Assembly: GCA_900753305.1 (NCBI GenBank)
Contig: CAADYR010000068.1
Coordinates: 1-62,884 of the forward strand
Length of the DNA: 62,884 nucleotides
Reading direction: 5' to 3'
DNA from: Lachnospiraceae bacterium
GTDB taxonomy: Bacteria; Bacillota; Clostridia; Lachnospirales; Lachnospiraceae
Positions within the stretch are counted from its first letter, which is position 1. Each line of letters starts with the position of its first letter. Under the pieces are notes generated by a model that was given only the letters and a program-made list of their open reading frames with translations, was not told where the DNA came from and searched no databases. The position numbers and the translations under genes were made by a program. Of the stretch, positions 62,787 through 62,884 are shown piece by piece.

Positions 62787-62884
62787 TCATTTATATAAAT
62801 CAGGCAGCAAAATACTAACCTGTGTACCCTCTCCGTAAGTGCTTTCTATGGAAATGCCATAAGCATCCCCAAAGTTCAGACGAA
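62787..62884 (-). CDS. Partial coding region, C-terminus of a YesM-type sensor histidine kinase
   Basis: The last 32 codons run in from the window edge and end at TGA 62787-62789. They read RLNFGDAYGISIESTYGEGT followed by QVSILLPDLYK. This is the terminal G-box/strand region (YGI...GxGT...LP) of YesM-like kinases, which often control sugar transporters. Its placement upstream of the sugar ABC operon fits a nutrient-sensing two-component system. Confidence 0.75.
   Translation of the reverse strand, partial: RLNFGDAYGISIESTYGEGTQVSILLPDLYK

Overview
The window reads as a chromosomal stretch of a low-to-mid GC Gram-positive gut anaerobe of the Clostridia, most likely family Lachnospiraceae. 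Indicators are the split transketolase, reverse rubrerythrin, a Met T-box, a THF riboswitch in front of folT, GlpP, YlmH, YhaM, MutS2, RlmD and a Thr/Asp-rich secretome. I do not try to name the species. Two methyl-accepting proteins point to a chemosensory and possibly motile organism. No rRNA, tRNA, CRISPR array, intact insertion sequence or prophage was found.

Layout. 1-9 kb: housekeeping (rlmD, yhaM, an HtrA-like protein whose catalytic triad is lost, mutS2) and a two-component system. 9-13.8 kb: a HAD phosphatase, a condensation-superfamily protein with an altered active site, and metG. metG is preceded by a half-length DapF-like protein, and both lie under a Met T-box. 13.9-17 kb: a transmembrane chemoreceptor in one operon with an orphan sugar-type binding protein. 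17-21 kb: a polar amino-acid ABC transporter. 21-24.7 kb: glpP, a half-length Fe-ADH-like protein and two alpha/beta hydrolases. 24.7-29.1 kb: a pentose operon (FGGY kinase, AraD, split transketolase) behind a strong promoter and a palindromic operator candidate. 29.3-33.3 kb: an envelope-stress operon pspA-ydjG-ydjI plus a small membrane protein and an HTH protein. 33-37 kb: MATE pump, ylmH coupled to a membrane-anchored Mrr-type nuclease, and the THF riboswitch with folT. 37-43.4 kb: an orphan membrane HPt protein, an AEC transporter, small and repeat-rich secreted proteins, a deacetylase and a MecA-like protein. 43.6-47.4 kb: RluA, a two-component system, and perR-rubrerythrin behind a consensus promoter overlapped by a Fur/PerR-type palindrome. 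47.4-49 kb: a small accessory island (HTH plus a frameshifted AIPR-like gene). 49-51.3 kb: a PocR-domain chemoreceptor-like protein, a candidate structured small RNA and folD. 51.3-56.5 kb: membrane-anchored pullulanase and a transglutaminase-like surface protein with a structured leader. 56.5-62.9 kb: a galactofuranose/ribose-type ABC operon with two binding proteins, downstream of the 3' end of a histidine kinase.

Recurring theme: several ORFs are recognisable enzyme relatives without catalytic residues or without half of the fold (HtrA-like, DapF-like, Fe-ADH-like, condensation-like, MecA-like). They sit in intact, well-expressed-looking contexts, which suggests regulatory or scaffolding use rather than simple decay. 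The strongest candidates for something undescribed are the structured RNA at about 49.98-50.19 kb, the 43-bp structured repeat shared by the 5' regions of two unrelated genes (4.2 and 36.1 kb), the leader RNA of the transglutaminase gene (56.4 kb) and the orphan membrane HPt protein. All functional calls come from reading the sequence and recalling families; no database search was run.
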